64,000 nucleotides of DNA, from the NCBI RefSeq assembly GCF_030272615.1, contig NC_081415.1, positions 374,247,392 through 374,311,391 on the forward strand, given 5' to 3'. Within the stretch, counting starts at the first letter, position 1. Every line of letters starts with the position of its first letter. Below the pieces are notes generated by a model that worked only from the letters and a program-made list of their open reading frames with translations, did no database searches and was not told the origin of the DNA. The position numbers and the translations under genes were made by a program. Of the stretch, positions 23,368-35,636 are shown in pieces. The DNA is from Cryptomeria japonica (Eukaryota; Streptophyta; Pinopsida; Cupressales; Cupressaceae).

Positions 23368-23920
23368 ATTAATGGTAGAAAGAAAGAAAGAATGAATGTT
23401 AGATGTTAATGGGGAATTTAGAGTGATGTTAGGGGGGGGGGGGGGAGGGGGCAAATGAGCTTCCACCTTCACATGGTTGGCCTTGTTAAGTAGAGAATAT
23501 TAAACTATTCTCGAAACCAAGCGAAGCTCAATAAGATAACACACTTTTCAATATTTCATTATGTTGCACAGTTAATCTTATTGAATAATGTATATTGAAT
23601 CTTAATTGGAGGGTCCAATAGAGCCAACATGAACAACAACACCACAAGTTGCTGGGTATACTGAACTCCCATATTGTCTTCTATGTACACTAATAGTATG
23701 AGTTGCTTCTAGTATTGATATCCATGGTGGGATTGCAAAAGTTATGAATATGCCTCATCCTTGTAAGTTTTTTTATTACTTGATATTTTCTTTAGCATTT
23801 TGTTACTTCATGAATGAGATGTTTTCAAATGTCTATTCCATGAATACCTTTCTCTTGTATGCTTCATGATCGATGTGTCTTCAGCATGTCTACTACATGA
23901 AAACCTTTCTCATATATGCT
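23368..23920. other. Spacer between elements A and B
   Basis: Contains GAAA repeats, a G-run of about 14 bases (23432 onward) and AT-rich sequence. 23630-23770 could be remains of the gene interrupted by A, but I could not match it to the known domain. No feature is supported. Confidence 0.5.
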
Positions 23921-24904
23921 TGTACCTATAATACCCTAAAAATGGTCATCTAAACCATGAGCCCCTAATCTCGACAACATCACCAAGGTCCTAACCAAAG
24001 GCAATTAAATAAATCTTGAGCACATAATTAATTTCTAAAATCATCAATGTCACATGGCAAATTAATCAGCCAATATTAATTAAATATTTATTTAATTAAT
24101 TAAATCATTCCAAGTAAATAATTTTTAAACAATTATCCTATTTATTTTATTAAATATCCTAGCATATTTAATTAAATAAATCAATTTTCCATAAATCTTC
24201 AAAAAAGAAAACAAATTAAGAAAGAGGAATTGGAAATTATGAGCACAAATCTTCAAAAAAGGAAATAAATCAAAAAAGGAATTAATTGACAAAAAAAGAA
24301 TTAAAAATTTGAGAAAAGAAATCAATTAGAGATAATATTGAAAAACAAATTAAAAAATGACAAATAATCTCAAAGAAAGCAATTAAAACAATTAAATATT
24401 AAAATTGAATGAAATAGAGAATAAATCAGTTTTTTCTTGATTTTATCATAATTTTAGTTCAATTTCCTTTAAAATTGAGAAAAAGCATTCAATGACATCA
24501 ATTCACCTAGATTGTGCTTCCTCTTGGAAAATCTTGACCACTCATCATCATTTGATCTCAGCCTTTGGTTTCTTTTTGAATTTTCTATAAATTCAGGCTC
24601 TCATCTCTCATTCAAAAGATCCTGGAGAATATATTGTTATTATGTTTAGATTAATCTTGCATTCATCTATCTTAAATCCATGCTCATATAGATTTAAAAA
24701 TCCTTTGTTTAGGTGTTGTCTAGTCACTAGATAGCTTAGCAATCTGAGAGCAATCTAAACTCGCATCTACTAGGAGGCAATGGATCGCTTTGTAATGGTT
24801 TATTATTCATTGATTTTTGATTTAATAACCATGCATATAATGACTTAATTGAAGTGTTGTGTATTCCAGATACAGATACAGGTCCACTTTTCACACACAC
24901 ATTT
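23921..24904 (+). repeat. 5' LTR of element B (boundary inferred)
   Basis: No second copy exists in the window. The start is placed at TGTACCTAT, which resembles the TGTA start of A, and the end at the CACACACATT just before the primer site, which resembles the end of A's LTR. A/T-rich with AATTAAATATTTATTTAATTAA. Confidence 0.5.
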
Positions 24905-24905
24905 T

Positions 24906-24922
24906 TGACACCCACTGTGGGG
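24906..24922 (+). promoter_or_regulatory. Primer-binding site, tRNA-Lys type (B)
   Basis: TGACACCCACTGTGGGG matches the tRNA-Lys 3' end at 14 of 17 positions, all differences being transitions. Unlike A, the match stops after ~17-18 bases, the usual length. Confidence 0.65.
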
Positions 24923-24966
24923 TAGAAGACTACTTTTTCAGCCTCAAAATTATTTTTTTATCCTGC

Positions 24967-25190
24967 AGGTTTTGTCCGTACAATATCTATGAAATATCGT
25001 ACGAGTGGTATTACTGCATCATACGACATTCTTTCGAAGCCTTTTATTTGTCGTACGAATCAGAAAATGGTGTCGTACAACATGCTATTCTGATTATCTG
25101 ATTTTATCTTCTGTTGTCCTATGCTTAGTTCTAACTCGTATGATAAAAGCCTTTTGTCATTTCATTCTATGATAATTGTCTTACGATACT
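24967..25190 (+). repeat. Motif array B5-1: TGTCGTACGA units after the primer site
   Basis: Exact TCGTACGA at 24997 and 25051, with GTCCGTACAA, CATACGACA, GTCGTACAA, CTCGTATGA and CTTACGATA variants, seven or so units beginning ~60 bases after the primer site. The position corresponds to array A5-1. Confidence 0.7.
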
Positions 25191-25696
25191 ATATTATGTT
25201 GGGTTAAAACAAGTTTCACTTTTTCAGGTTTTTTGTCAAATTTTGATTACGCTAATGCTAACCTTGAATCATCTTATGTTTGCCAGATATTTTCATAGCT
25301 TAACTAGTTTCTTGTAGGATGCTTGTCAAAGAACTTATCAATCAAACATACGTCTATCAAAGAATAAAAACAACATGACTACTGATACATTGCTTTTGCA
25401 AGTTGCCTAAATTAAATCAACCAAACATCGTGTATTCTTTAAATTCATTTTTTTTAGGCACCTAAATTGCTATCTGGTTAAGAAACAAATCGGTATTTTG
25501 TGTTTTTAGAAAATTCGGAGAGGTAGGAGAGTATGCTCTTGTCTTTTTTCTAGACAATCAGAATTCTAGACCCTTGAGGATTTTTCTTTATTTGAGATTT
25601 GTACATCGAGTTTTCCCTTTAAAATAGTTACCCGCCAACGATAGATAAGACAGGGGTAATCGACAGGCTATAGCAATAACTACAGATGCTATATTA

Positions 25697-25807
25697 GCAA
25701 GCCTACCCTCCCGAGGAGCTTAAAAACTCTTAAAGCCATTATGGTCAGTGTGAGGGGAATGACCTAAGTGGGAATGGCTAAACGCCAAGTACTCCAACCC
25801 ACTATAA
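25697..25807 (+). promoter_or_regulatory. Conserved leader block (B)
   Basis: Counterpart of 7887-7999 in A, with AACTCTTAAAGCCATT, GGGAATGACCTAAGTGGGAA and CCAACCCACTATAA nearly unchanged. The opening palindrome is degraded (GCAAGCCTAC), but CCCGAGG is kept. Confidence 0.5.
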
Positions 25808-26483
25808 AATAAACGTGATTTGATGAAAATCAAGTCAATGACAGTGCTCGGGAATATCTCTCCTCAGTACCTTCGGGTATATTGAACCTTGGTTTTCAAG
25901 GCTAGGAGACCTCTTAATTGAGTTTAAACCTCGATGTGCCAAATTGACCCCTTACTAGATCCAATTAAAACTAGAAGCTACCCGATTCACCTTTGAAAGG
26001 TTGATAATCTTTGTGCAAGAGAGATAGTAACTCTCCCAATACACTTGCCATATCGTGCCCCTATTAGTGTTTGGAGTTGTCTAATACGACGTTGAGAATC
26101 CATTGCGTGAGAATTAGCGGTCGTATTCTGATTAGCTACTGCGTGTGTACCTAAGTCAGCAAGAAAAGGTTTTCTTCTCTAAGCCAACTTCCATAGGGTT
26201 TACATGTTGTGATTGGAGTTACTATTCATACTGCATGTTTTCTGTGTTTTCATCCCTCAAACTAAAACTGGAATACTAAACTTGGAATACTAAAACAGGA
26301 GAAAACAAATAAACAACTCAATGATAAACTCTATCCATGTCAGAACTAGTCTACCCTAAGTCGAAACTCTATCCAAAACTAGTCTATCCTAGTAAAAAAT
26401 CAGTCCATCCCAAAATTGGTCATACTCAGTTGTCATACTTGGCTATTAAAAAACTCAGAATTTTTGTCTCTGTCCTGTTAACA

Positions 26484-26762
26484 GTCGTACGAACCTGATT
26501 ATTTATCATCCTACACCATATATTGTGTCGTACGAGTCTAATTATTTGTCATCTAAGCTCAATCCTCTGTCGTACGAAACCCAAAATTCTTTCATCTAAA
26601 GCTAAATCCTATGTCGTACGATACGTAATTGCATTGAATCTTTTGTCATCCTAGACATACACATCTATCGTACAGTACTAGGCAGCAACTCATACGAAAC
26701 AAAACTGTTATCGTCCTGGAACTATTAAATTGTCATTTGGTTTAGTAAATCCTGTCGTACGA
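26484..26762 (+). repeat. Motif array B5-2: GTCGTACGA with alternating TTGTCATCCTA
   Basis: GTCGTACGA is exact at 26484, 26527, 26569, 26613 and 26754. The first four are 42-44 bases apart. Between them a second word, TTGTCATCYTA or TTCATCTAA, recurs (26504, 26547, 26590, 26643). Weaker copies (TATCGTACAG, CATACGAAA, TATCGTCCT) fill 26666-26720. All are in sense orientation, ending ~660 bases before gag. Confidence 0.8.
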
Positions 26763-27425
26763 ATCTCTGATTTTTTTAGTACAGAATAGTTAAACCTGCC
26801 CAAATCAGTCTACAGCAAGCATAAAACTGGTCATCATCCTTGAGCGTAAACAACCTTGATAGTGTACTCCTGCCATTGCATTGCATGATTTTGTCAATCA
26901 TCTCTAAGCTAGTTCAAACAACATCTTATCAAACCTATGTTAACTTAAATAACATCTTATACAGGATAGATCATTCCTGAAACCAAACCAGATCTTAGTA
27001 ACTTCTCTCAAACACTACATTAAATGAATAACTAGCTACAAATTGATCTTGACTTCTGCAACGCATCTAGCTCTCGATCTCATCGGTTGCAAATGCCTGT
27101 TCAAACTAGAAACTCTCATAGCAAATCAGACAAAGAAAAAGAAACACCCTTTTTGTCAAATGACAATCCATTCTTTGTAGAAAATCTCTTTCCAAATAAA
27201 TCATCCTCATCATAAATACCAGTTTACGATCTACCAATCTTTGGTCGGCCCCTATCTCCCACCATGTCTAGACAAAGGCAAGAAAGAAAAGCTAGTAAAT
27301 GAGACACTCATGACAACTTCAATAATCATGCCACTGATAATGAGTCCTCATCAACTGAATTTGAAATCCATGAATCTCCCGAGGTCGAAATACATAGATG
27401 TCAAAATGATAAAGAGTTCTAAAAA

Positions 27426-28870
27426 ATGATGAAGGTCATCACGACTAGAGAAAAAGAAGACTATTTTCTAGAATTAGCAAAGCAAGGTGCCAAACTTCCT
27501 ACTAGTTATAATGTGGAGGCCCTCATCACTAAAGAGGAAGAGACACCATTGGGAATGCTAAACAAACAAATGCAAGTGTTACAAACTGAGGTCATAGAAC
27601 TAAAAAACAAAGATAAAACACCAAAACAATATTCTCTAGACATGATATGCCCATTCCCATTTGACAAAAACCTTTACATGCATTTCCCTCAAGAGTATAA
27701 ATGCCTAAGTTTGACAATATGATGGGAATACAGACCCTCAAGATCATATCAGAGAATGTTGTGCTTTATGTATGGAGTTCATGCACGACCAAACATATTT
27801 CATGTGCCTTTTCCCGAGAAGTTTAGGGGGGAAAGCTATGGAATGGTTCTCAAGTTTACCTATGGGAATAAAATTTTTTGAAGAATTAATTCAACTATTC
27901 CTACAACAATAATCCTATAACATTCGTCACTCAGTCACTATGATAGAGCTTTGCAATACCAAACAAAAGACAAGAGAACCCTTTCTCACTTTTCTCCAAC
28001 GATGGAGAAAGATGTTCTCTAGGTATTCACGGACTATTCTAGATCTTGAGAAGATGGATATCTTTGTCAACAATCCTTGAATTAAAATACAGTGTCCAGA
28101 TGCAATTACATCCTTCATTCAACAAAATGGTAGATAATGCCCTCAGAATGGAAGATGTGCTTATAAAAATGGGAGATATATCACTTTGGAAAGAAATATT
28201 GCAAGGTTCTAGTTCTAAAGAAAAGAGAAAATACTGGAAATACGGAAAAGATAACAACAGAAACATTGTTAATGATGGAGTGGTAGATATTGTCCAAGCA
28301 AAAACAAAATCCAAAATATTTAACTTGGCTAGTGGCACGCAAGCACTCAAGGCAGCTGAAACTGCAGTAGAAAATCCTCTGAAGAAAGCAAAAGAATGAT
28401 TTAAAGAAAAGCCTTGGCTTTCAAAACCTAAGTGTGATTTTACTCCTCTAGATGAATCATATGAATCATCTTTTAAAACTTTATTGGCAAATAATCTGAT
28501 AACATTGCCAGACAATTCTAGACCATATGACCCAGAAATTAAACCCAAATGGTGGAGAGAAAATGAATACTGTGACTACCATCATAACGAGGGACATAAC
28601 ATAAAAAACTACATGAAACTTTGACATGAAATCCAAGATCTCATTGATGCTAGCAAGATCATTGTTGGAAATCACATGACTAATATTGATCATAAGGCCT
28701 TTAAAGATCCCTTACCGACTTATGAACAAGGAGATTCCTCAAAAGCCAAGGGAGGAGCTAGAGTCAACTATACCTATACTAACAACGATAACGTGATCAA
28801 CATGATTGAATCTTCCCAACCTGAATATTGCAATGTGATCATAATCCAGGATAAACAAAATCAAGCATAA
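27426..28870 (+). pseudogene. gag: gag of element B
   Basis: 27426-27722 parallels A: REKEDYFLELAKQGAKL, LNKQMQVLQTEV, YSLDMICPFPFDKN. After a frameshift the gag core continues (DPQDHIRECC, YFMCLFPRSLGGKAMEWF, NIRHSVTMIELCNTKQK, FLTFLQRWRKMFSRY) with a stop. 28046-28399 is the helical C-terminal part, and 28547-28625 has a zinc-knuckle-like YCDYHHNEGHNIKNYM in which the last Cys is Tyr. Frameshifts and stops make it inactive. Confidence 0.75.
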
Positions 28871-29041
28871 ACTACTAATGCTTTGACTCGCACTCAAAAG
28901 AAGGTTACTCTCCAAGGAGCTAGTTCCTCAACTTTCTATCAAACAACATCAAATCTACCAAATAGACAAACAAACACAATCACGGCCAAATCAAAATAGC
29001 TGGCTTTATCATCTTCTCCTGGTTATAGTATTGTTGAACAA

Positions 29042-30150
29042 TTGAAGAGAACCAATGCTCAAATCTCCAATTTAGAACTGCTTAAGATCTCTTCTGCTCA
29101 TAGAGAGGTCTTGGACAAGGCTTTGCTCACCACTAGTGTCCCTAAAGATTTAGACGTGGATCGGTTTCAATCTATGGTGGGTCACCTGACTTCACATTAT
29201 TACCTCACTTTCTCTGAAGAAGATGATAACTCACTGAGTCACCTACATAACCAACCATTACACATTGAAGATATGATCCATAAACACTGAGTTAAACATG
29301 TTTTGATAGATGGAGACGTTAGGTTGAATATTTGTACCTACAATCTACTGACACAACTAGGATTTTCTAAAAATGTTATTGATCCAACAAAGAAAATAAC
29401 AATCAAGGCTTATGATGAAGAAGAAAGAACCTCTAAGGGTCTGGTACTATTACCAATCAGGGTAGGACCTGTAGAAAGAGATGTCATTTTTCAGGTCCTT
29501 GATCTTCATCTTTCATACAACATCTTACTGGGTAGGCCATGAATTTATGAAATGAAAGTAGTACCATCTACGTATCATCAATGCTTGAAATTTCCTTATA
29601 ATGGAGTGGAAGTCAGTATTCCTGCTGATACAAGCTATACCTGCAATGCATTAACGCAGAGTGTTGATGCTTTTGTTCCTCATAATCGAGTAGCCTCTAC
29701 AGCTAAAAGTTCAAAATCTTTGCTGAAAGATTTAGAAAAGAAATTGAAAATCACAAACACCGGCATGGATGGCTACAAGATAGAGCCTATACTCTTGCTA
29801 ATGTCCCTTCCTCCATCACCAAGATAGTCGAGAAAAACATTAGAGGTTATGAAGACACAAACTTCAACTACAAAAGTCATTTATGATGGTCTCTTTATAC
29901 AGTCCTCTACTTCTCTTGCAGATGAAATAGAAGAGGATGATGTTCTAAAATCATTTTTCAAAGAAGATAGTGCAAAAAAAGAAATATGACATTATGAGAT
30001 TTCCTTGACACAATATGGTCCAGGCTATAAGATGCTTCAATGCATGGGATATTCAAGTACCAGTCGTATAGGCAAGCATCAAGAAGGTATTATTGAACCT
30101 ATCCAGTTACAAACTAAGTCTACAAGCTGGACTGGGATATGATCTAAGAA
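29042..30150 (+). pseudogene. Protease and G-patch region, element B
   Basis: 29303-29542 encodes LIDGDVRLNICTYNLL, IKAYDEEERTSKGLVLLPIRVGP and ILLGRP, the retropepsin pattern also seen in A (active Asp in LIDG). 29552-29827 matches the A segment that follows (PSTYHQCLKFPYNGVEVSI). Near 30010-30150 a G-patch-like CMGYSSTSRIGKHQEGIIEP ... GIGYD is read across frames. Stops separate the pieces. Confidence 0.65.
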
Positions 30151-30362
30151 AGTCATCAGATCAGAAGCACACATCCCACCATCAACTTAAGTGGAAGAAA
30201 AAGGTACTACCTTTAACAACACAAGAAATTAATACTCAACAAACTCAGGAAGAGTGCGACAATGAACAAAAAGAATTGCCAACCCAGAGAGAGGAAACAT
30301 TGGGCAATCAAGTTCCAATTATATCAGCTATAATACCATAGGAAGTAGAAGTCCCAGAGGAT

Positions 30363-32568
30363 ATGAGAGACAAAGTATACAGAATCAGGGAATTGTTTGC
30401 ACCACTAAAATTTCTAGTCACATACACTGGTAGGCAGCAAGTAGATGATTTAGAGTCTGACTCGAATGAGTATGAATGGCATCCTGACCACCTCTCAGAT
30501 ACATCTAGTATAGAAACCCCTAAAGAATCCAGTGATGTCACAGATGACACACAAGAGTTGATACACCTAAAAATGCAAAGGGAAATAGAAGTAATTAGAC
30601 TAAAAAGACAAGAAGACTATGAACAACAACTGGAGGAAGAAAGGACACAAGCAATTTCTTCACCTACTAACTATCCCTCTCATGAGATGGGAAAAATCAG
30701 GTATGAAACTACAAAAGAAGAATTAGAAGCTATAGAAACAAAACCAGTCATCAATCCAGAGGAAGCTAAATGGAACAAATGACAGGGATTAACAGAACCA
30801 TCAAGGTTATGTCCACAAGTGTGTCAAATACAAGTGATCAATGAACCAAATCACAAAGGAACTTGCAACATCAAAGGTGTAGGTATTGATACTATATATA
30901 CTGTTACTAAGCCACTGGAAGATGAGTCAGAAACTTCATCGTATGAATCTAATAACTCTGATAGGAGCTCTATTTATAACAACAACTATTCAACAACACA
31001 TTATGACTACTTTGTCATGAATGTTGAGATGTTGTCTGTTGACTCTGTTACTGTCACACCACAGTATGTAGTCTAGTCTGAAGTAGGTGACAATGCTAGA
31101 AGTAGGTCGGTTGGGTTAGGACCAATAAATACTAACATAAATTTCGATAATCATGTCATAACTCTTCCTGGTCTCAAGACACATATGCAAAGTAGTCTTC
31201 TGGAACTTGACTGGTTGGTCCAAAGCCATGATGATAGTATCATGAACTCCCTTGAGCCTGTTCAAACCTTATCCTTAATATATCTAAAATTGATTGATTG
31301 TACTCTTTATAACCAACCCTTGAATGTACCTACTTTTTCCAATGACTATATGTTAGCCTATTATCTCAATGCAGTTGAACCCATGAACTCTTCCACCAGT
31401 GAACAGAGTGAAAACATGACTGAAACAGATATCAAGTATCTTAGTCACAAAAATAAGAAAAATAAAAATAAGAGATCTGATGGCGAAAACCACATTGTGG
31501 TGGTGTCAGAATCTAAAAAAGAGAAAATAAAGGACGTACCTAAAGGTGAAAACCTCTCTGAGGAGCCTGAAGGTGAGATACTTGATATACTGCCAAGTCA
31601 CTTCCAGGAGAGATCTTCCATATTGATTGAGCCAACTCAGCTAGTGAACATTGGGAGTCAAGAGATACCACACATCATTAATTTAGCTCAATCACTATCA
31701 GCAGAAGAGTTAAAAGATTTCAGCAACCTTTTTTTAGAAAAGAAGATCAACTTTGTATGGACATACTCAGATATGCTAGGACTAGATCCTAGTCTCATCA
31801 TACATCATCTCTCTATTACACCAAGAGTTAAACTAGTCAAGGAAAAACTCTGTAAGGTGCATCCTCATGTGGCACTGCTAATCAAGGCTAAACTAGAAAA
31901 ATTGCTAAAATATGGATTTATCAAAGCTATAGACTACGCAGAATGGATATCAAACATAGTACTTGTATCAAAGGTAGACAAATCTATTAGAGTTTGCACA
32001 GACTTCAGGGATCTCAATAAAGCATGTCCGAAAGATGATTTTCCATTTCCCAACATTGACATGATAATGGATATGACTGCTAGATATGAGATGTATTCAT
32101 TAATGGATGGATTCTTTGGTTAAAATCAGATCAAGATAGTGCCTGAAGATCTAGAAAAGACATCTTTCACGTGTGCATGGGGAACCTTCTGCTGGAATGT
32201 TATGTCATTTGGGCTAAAGAACGTAGGAGCAACTTACCAAAGAGCAGTAACCACTATCTTCCACGATATGATGCATAAAAACATGGAAGATTGTGTTGAT
32301 GACACCTTAGTAAAAACCATGAAGAGATCTACGCATATTCAAGAACTAGGCCTCATACTAGATAGAATGGAAAGATTCAAGCTCCAATTATATCCTAAGA
32401 AGTGTGCATTTGGAGTAACATCAGAAAAATTGCTTGGCTACATAATTTCAAAAATAGGAATTGAGGTTGACCCTGAAAAGGTCCAAGCTATAATGGAAAT
32501 TCCTTCGCCCAAGAATTTCAGTCAAATGAGAAGTTTACAGGGCCGTCTTCAGTCAATAAGTTGCTTTA
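30363..32568 (+). pseudogene. pol: Linker and N-terminal RT of element B
   Basis: 30363-31076 is an acidic, charged linker (EVIRLKRQEDYEQQLEEE). 31185-32123 leads into RT: LLKYGFIKAIDYAEWISNIV, VCTDFRDLNKACPKDDFPFP, LMDGFFG, one stop, then CAWGTFCWNVMSFGLKNVGATYQ and EDCVDDTLV, where the catalytic YVDD is changed to CVDD. It continues with FKLQLYPKKCAFGVTSEKLLGYI to LQGRLQSISCF, where element D is inserted. Confidence 0.8.
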
Positions 32569-33628
32569 TGTAGGTCTCAGGGACAACTGAGAGGGGGGGG
32601 GGGGGGGTGAATCAATTGTCTAATAAATTCAAACCAAAAACTTATTAACCAACTTAATGCTTAATACTGGTAAGACAGTTAAGTATGTCGGTAAACAGTG
32701 TTAACAAAAAATTGTAGTACCGGTAAGAATTAATGCATGAAACATAAGCTCAAAGTCATCCACAACACATGACACCAATATTTGTACGTGGAAACCCTGT
32801 AAGGGGAAAAACCATGGTGGGAAACCTTATCCACAATCAGATGATACTACTGCAGATAGTAAGTGTACAAAGAGGGGTCTGCACATGCAGAAAGGCCAAC
32901 AGCCTAGAGCTCACTGCTCAATCACAATGGGAGTCACACTGACTACAGTTGGATGGTTAAATCCAATGAGAATGTACTGCACAAAATAGCATCTTCATAT
33001 GCTGGATTCAGTACCGGTGTAATGCTGATATGCTTCTACAAAAACCTAACTTCACCTTCAAATGATATCTTTGTGTATATCTCTATTTGATCTTGCATAT
33101 ACCTTTCCTTAAATCTTTTTTGCATTCCACACTTGATCTTACAAATAAGATCTTACATTTATACCATACCCTAAGACCAATTTTAGTAGGTCGGCTCTAC
33201 AAGATATTACAATAAAAACATTTTACAAATAATACAATATCCGATGCAATAACCAATTGAACATGTCGTCTTAATGCATTTATAACAATAATAAATCATC
33301 TCCATAGCATGCCATGCTAATCTGGAAAAGATAAACCTGCCGGTGTAACCCTAGATAACCTGGACCTATTTGCCGGTAAAAGCAAATATGCAAATAAGAA
33401 TATACCAATGATTATTACTCCAAAGTAAAGTGTCCACATGATGTCTTTGATATTACCAAGTATCTTTCATGTCATTTCAGGTACCGGTGAACATTATATC
33501 CTGCCGGTTGACTATATACCGGTAACTGTTTGCACAATTTACTGTTTGCCGGTGAATGTTGCTGGATCTCCAAAGTAGGTGTATTTAGAAGGTGTTGACA
33601 TCAATGACAAAACCATACCAAAATACCA
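32569..33628 (-). repeat. 3' LTR of element D
   Basis: Left copy of the LTR on the plus strand. It starts TGTAGGTC, has a G-run of ~14-16 bases near 32592-32607, the ACGTGGAAACCC..GGGAAAAACCATGGTG block at 32786-32818 and many CCGGT words. The inner edge is at ~33628. Confidence 0.85.
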
Positions 33629-33630
33629 AA

Positions 33631-33977
33631 AATCTCAACCTTTGGCATTGATGGAAACATAAGATGGAAAAACCATCAAAGTGCCAAAACATAAATGCCA
33701 AGTACAAAAACCAATTCTCCCCCTGGGAGTAATATGTGTTTATACCAATCTCTCCTCAAAAGGATAATGCATTTTTCATACATCTCTCCCCAATGTTTTT
33801 CCATATATCTCTCCCCCTTTGACATCAAATGCCAAAGTCACAAAAAGTCAAGTTCATACAAAATACCAACCAAGTCAATATACCAACTACTCCCCCTGGG
33901 AGGTAGCTTCCTCATCAAATGTCGGAGTAAAAGATTTGTCCATTTAATTCTACCGGTTGATGACAATCATCAACTAT
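33631..33977 (-). other. Pyrimidine-rich repeats between RNase H and the 3' LTR of D
   Basis: CTCCCCCTGGGAG occurs near 33716 and 33890, with CTCTCCCC and CTCTCCCCCTTT in between. On the coding strand these are polypurine runs and may be duplicate polypurine tracts. No coding region. Confidence 0.5.
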
Positions 33978-35564
33978 CTAAGTCTCTACCGGTGGAGGTA
34001 AGACTCTGAGCTGATCTCTGAGATACTCAAAAGTTTCCTTAGGCAAAGGTTTTGTGAAAATATCTGCAAGTTGTTCTTTAGTATTCACATAAACCAATTT
34101 TATCTCCTTTTCTTCAACTTTTTCCCTTAGAAAATTCAGTTTGATAGAAACATGTTTTGTTTTAGAATGTAATACCGGATTCTTAGATATATTAATTGCT
34201 GTAGTGCTATCACAATATATAGTAATAGGTTCCTTGCATTTTACCTTTATGTCTTTCAACATTTGCTTAAGCCAAAGTACCTATGTACAGTTTGTTGCTA
34301 CTGCAACATATTCTGATTCTGCTATTGATAAAGATGTAGAACTCTGTTTCTTACTTTACCAAGAAACTAATCTCTTTCCAAGAAAGAATGCTCCTCTAGT
34401 GGTGCTTTTTCTATCATCCACATCTCCTGCCCAATTTGCATCTGTGTATGCATATAGATCAAAATTTTCATCTTTAGGATACCATAATCCAAGATTTGTT
34501 GTGCCTTGTAAGTACCGAAAAATCCTTTTTACTGCTGATTGATGATTTTCCCTAGGATTACTCTAAAATCTAGAAACTATACATACTGCATTCATAATAT
34601 CAGGTCTGGTTTGTGTCAAATACAGTAATCCTCCTATCATAGATTTGTATCTAGTTGGATTAACAGGTGTAGATTCATCCCTTTGAGATAATTTGTCATT
34701 TGTAGTCATAGGTATGCTTACCGATTTAGAGTTTTCCATCCCAAATTTCTTAAGTAGTTCTTTCAAGTACTTAGATTGACTCAAAAATATGCCTTTATCA
34801 GTCTATAAAATTTGCAATCCTAAAAAGAATTTTATTTCTCCAATCATAGACATTTCAAATTCATGTTGCATTGTAAGAGAAAATTCTTTGCATAATCCAT
34901 CTTCTCCTCCAAAGATTATATCATCAACAAATACTTCCATAATCAAGATGTCATCGTTAGTTACTTTGTAATATAAATTGCTATTTGCATTTTCTCTAGT
35001 AAAACCAATCTTTAAAAGATACTTATCCAATCTTGCATACCAAGCTCTTGGAGCTTGTTTTAATCCATACAGAGCTTTTCTTAATCTGCAAACCATATCA
35101 TTGTCATCTGTTAAGGAAAATCCATCAGGTTGTTCAATATAGACTTCCTCTTCAAGATCTCCATTCAGAAATGCACATTTGATATCCATTTGATAAACTT
35201 TGTAATCCTTGTGAGCTGCAAAGGCCAAGAATAATCTAACTGCCTCAATTCTGGCTACTGATGCAAAGGTTTCATTGTAATCAACTCCTTCTTTCTGAGA
35301 ATATCCCTTACACACTAGTCTTGCTTTATTTCTGACAGCCCTACCATCTTCATTGAGTTTGTTTCTAAATACCCATTTGGTTCCAATTACATTTTTATTT
35401 TTAGGTCGGGGAACTAATGTCCAAGTATTATTTTTCTCAATTTGTCCTAATTCTTCTTCCATAGATTTAATCCAAAATTTATTTTCACATGCCTCATTGA
35501 TAGCTAATGGTTCAATTTGAGAAATAAGACATACCTCTTCATTTGCCAATCTTCCTCTTGTCAT
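33978..35564 (-). pseudogene. pol: Reverse transcriptase and RNase H, element D
   Basis: The minus frame from 35564 encodes the copia [70 protein letters not shown], and [11 protein letters not shown] (FVDD active site). A stop at ~34801 separates the C-terminal RT (YLKELLKKFGM, YLTQTRPDI). RNase H follows, with YTDANWAGDVDDRKST, SIAESEYVA and YCDSTTAINISKNPVLHS, and ends at 33978. Only a few stops break it. Confidence 0.85.
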
Positions 35565-35636
35565 GACTCCTTTAAATTTGCTTCCAATTATCTGATCTTC
35601 AGAATGATTCAGTCTTACATACCAGTGTGTCTTAGC

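Larger units (their letters stand above)
24923..27425 (+). other. Untranslated leader of element B
   Basis: 2.5 kb without a credible gene. It carries array B5-1, the conserved block (25697-25807) and array B5-2 (26484-26762), the same order as in A. Confidence 0.6.

Noticed and set aside
23432-23450. G-run as a regulatory G-quadruplex
   Set aside because: A single homopolymer-like run. Assembly or slippage artefact is as likely.
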